Shown here one piece after another: positions 46,177 through 46,688 of a stretch of DNA of 46,688 bases. Source of the DNA: Candidatus Wolfebacteria bacterium RIFOXYB1_FULL_54_12 (lineage in GTDB: Bacteria > Patescibacteriota > Minisyncoccia > UBA6257 > UBA9933); the NCBI GenBank assembly GCA_001793895.1, contig MGIT01000003.1:10600-57287 (forward strand), written 5' to 3'. Position numbers and translations under genes: made by a program. Each line of letters opens with the position of its first letter. The stretch's first letter is position 1. Under the pieces are notes generated by a model. It did not search any database, had not been told where the DNA came from, and saw nothing but the letters and a program-made list of their open reading frames with translations.

Positions 46177-46647
46177 ATGGCAAACAAGGAATCTCTTCTC
46201 GCATACCTGAAGTCGCAAAATCTCATGTCGCTTGCCACCTATGGCGAGGCCCCTGCAAACTGCGCCGTCTACTTTGCCGTTGACGGGGATTTTAGTTTTT
46301 ATTTTATCAGCGAACCCGATAGCGAACACTGCACCAATATCGCAAAAAATCCCCGCGTTGCCTGCGTCATCGCCGATTCGCATCAGGTCGTAAGCACAAA
46401 AAAGATCGGCGCACAAATAAAAGGGACTGTGGAGGACGTCACCATGCTTGAACAATTCGATGCGATCATTAATTTGTGGAACTCTACGAATCCGGGTATG
46501 GAGGCGATCATCAGCATTAATAACTTCCGCAATAAGATCCTTAAATCACGCGCGTACAAGATACGCCCCACGACGATCAAGTTCTTTAACGAAGAGCTGT
46601 ATGGCGAAGAAGGGTTTGAACTATTCCCATTCGAGCAACCCAAATAG
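46177..46647 (+). CDS. Pyridoxamine 5'-phosphate oxidase-like flavin-binding protein
   Basis: 156 aa. The split-barrel FMN-binding fold is visible: LMSLATYGEAPANCAVYFAV (first strands), FYFISEPDSEHCTNIAKNPRVACVI and the AQIKGTVEDV strand. Lacks the C-terminal PNPOx dimerisation part, as in the wide family of small split-barrel proteins that bind FMN, F420 or haem; exact activity open. The ATG at 46177 is preferred over 46132 because the -10 box lies between them. Terminator follows. Confidence 0.85.
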   Translation: MANKESLLAYLKSQNLMSLATYGEAPANCAVYFAVDGDFSFYFISEPDSEHCTNIAKNPRVACVIADSHQVVSTKKIGAQIKGTVEDVTMLEQFDAIINLWNSTNPGMEAIISINNFRNKILKSRAYKIRPTTIKFFNEELYGEEGFELFPFEQPK

Positions 46648-46652
46648 TCCAC

Positions 46653-46682
46653 AAAAAACAGCCACGCAAGGGGCTGTTTTTT
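46653..46682 (+). terminator. Terminator of the PNPOx-like gene
   Basis: AAAAAACAGCC/GGCTGTTTTTT, 6 nt past the stop. Confidence 0.85.
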
Positions 46683-46688
46683 GTTCTT

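Noticed and set aside
1-46688. Alternative genetic code (UGA = Gly) as in Gracilibacteria/Absconditabacteria
   Set aside because: UGA ends several conserved genes and a standard RF2 is present; no internal UGA needed in conserved proteins.

Overview
The window looks like chromosome of a Patescibacteria (Candidate Phyla Radiation) organism, most likely Parcubacteria-like. Grounds: single-copy housekeeping genes packed with many small exported or membrane proteins of types common in that group, twelve tRNA genes of which none encodes CCA, standard UAA/UAG/UGA stops (so not the UGA=Gly lineages), several apparently leaderless genes, and very many short dispersed repeats between and inside genes. 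The lineage is inferred from gene style, not from an rRNA.

Layout. 1-2.4 kb: two unknown secreted/membrane proteins downstream of rsmA (minus). 2.4-4.6: pcrA/uvrD helicase. 5.0-5.7: unknown membrane protein. 5.9-8.5: comM, a DksA/TraR zinc protein, a small C-tail-anchored protein. 8.7-14.7: tRNA-Glu, a membrane GT2 glycosyltransferase, recG, three unknowns, tRNA-Arg(GCG) and a tRNA-like structured element. 14.9-18.5: a tRNA-rich stretch (Ser, Ala, Ala, Arg, Arg, Ser) with a LAGLIDADG homing endonuclease, a HicAB module and an unknown gene. 18.5-19.9: a complete IS3-family element inserted at the stop codon of a RelE-like toxin paired with a Panacea (DUF4065) antitoxin (to 20.8). 20.9-26.6: tRNA-Glu, a four-helix-bundle protein and a compact division/cell-wall cluster read as mraZ-rsmH-ftsL-ftsI-murF from an apparent mraZ promoter. 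26.7-29.7: receiver protein, ABC ATPase with a long extra C-terminal domain, MacB-type permease. 29.8-32.8: tRNA-Val, small genes, and rplJ-rplL behind an L10-leader-like RNA. 33.1-35.9: PMT-like membrane glycosyltransferase and a short repeat protein. 35.9-40.7: ftsE-ftsX, tRNA-Thr-nudix-prfB, serS. 40.8-43.9: membrane protein, short dnaX, coiled-coil secreted protein and partner. 44.0-46.1: tRNA-Gln followed by a three-gene islet (AAA/DUF4143 ATPase, zinc ribbon, 58-aa protein) closed by a degenerate copy of the tRNA 3' end. 46.2: PNPOx-like flavoprotein.

Three repeat classes give the window its character. (1) REP-like palindromes built on ATTCCCGC...GCGGGAAT lie in most longer gaps and have been absorbed in frame into rsmA and pcrA. 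(2) Arrays of 7-bp units (GGTTATN, GTTGTAG, GGTATAA, GGTATAC, GAGAGAT) sit within about 15 nt upstream of at least ten start codons, including mraZ, rsmH, ftsE, ftsX, rplJ, rplL and rsmA. (3) A 117-bp element occurs twice with compensatory base changes in two stems, as expected for a structured RNA or a folded mobile DNA. The best candidates for something new are the covarying element, the heptamer arrays and the tRNA-Gln islet.
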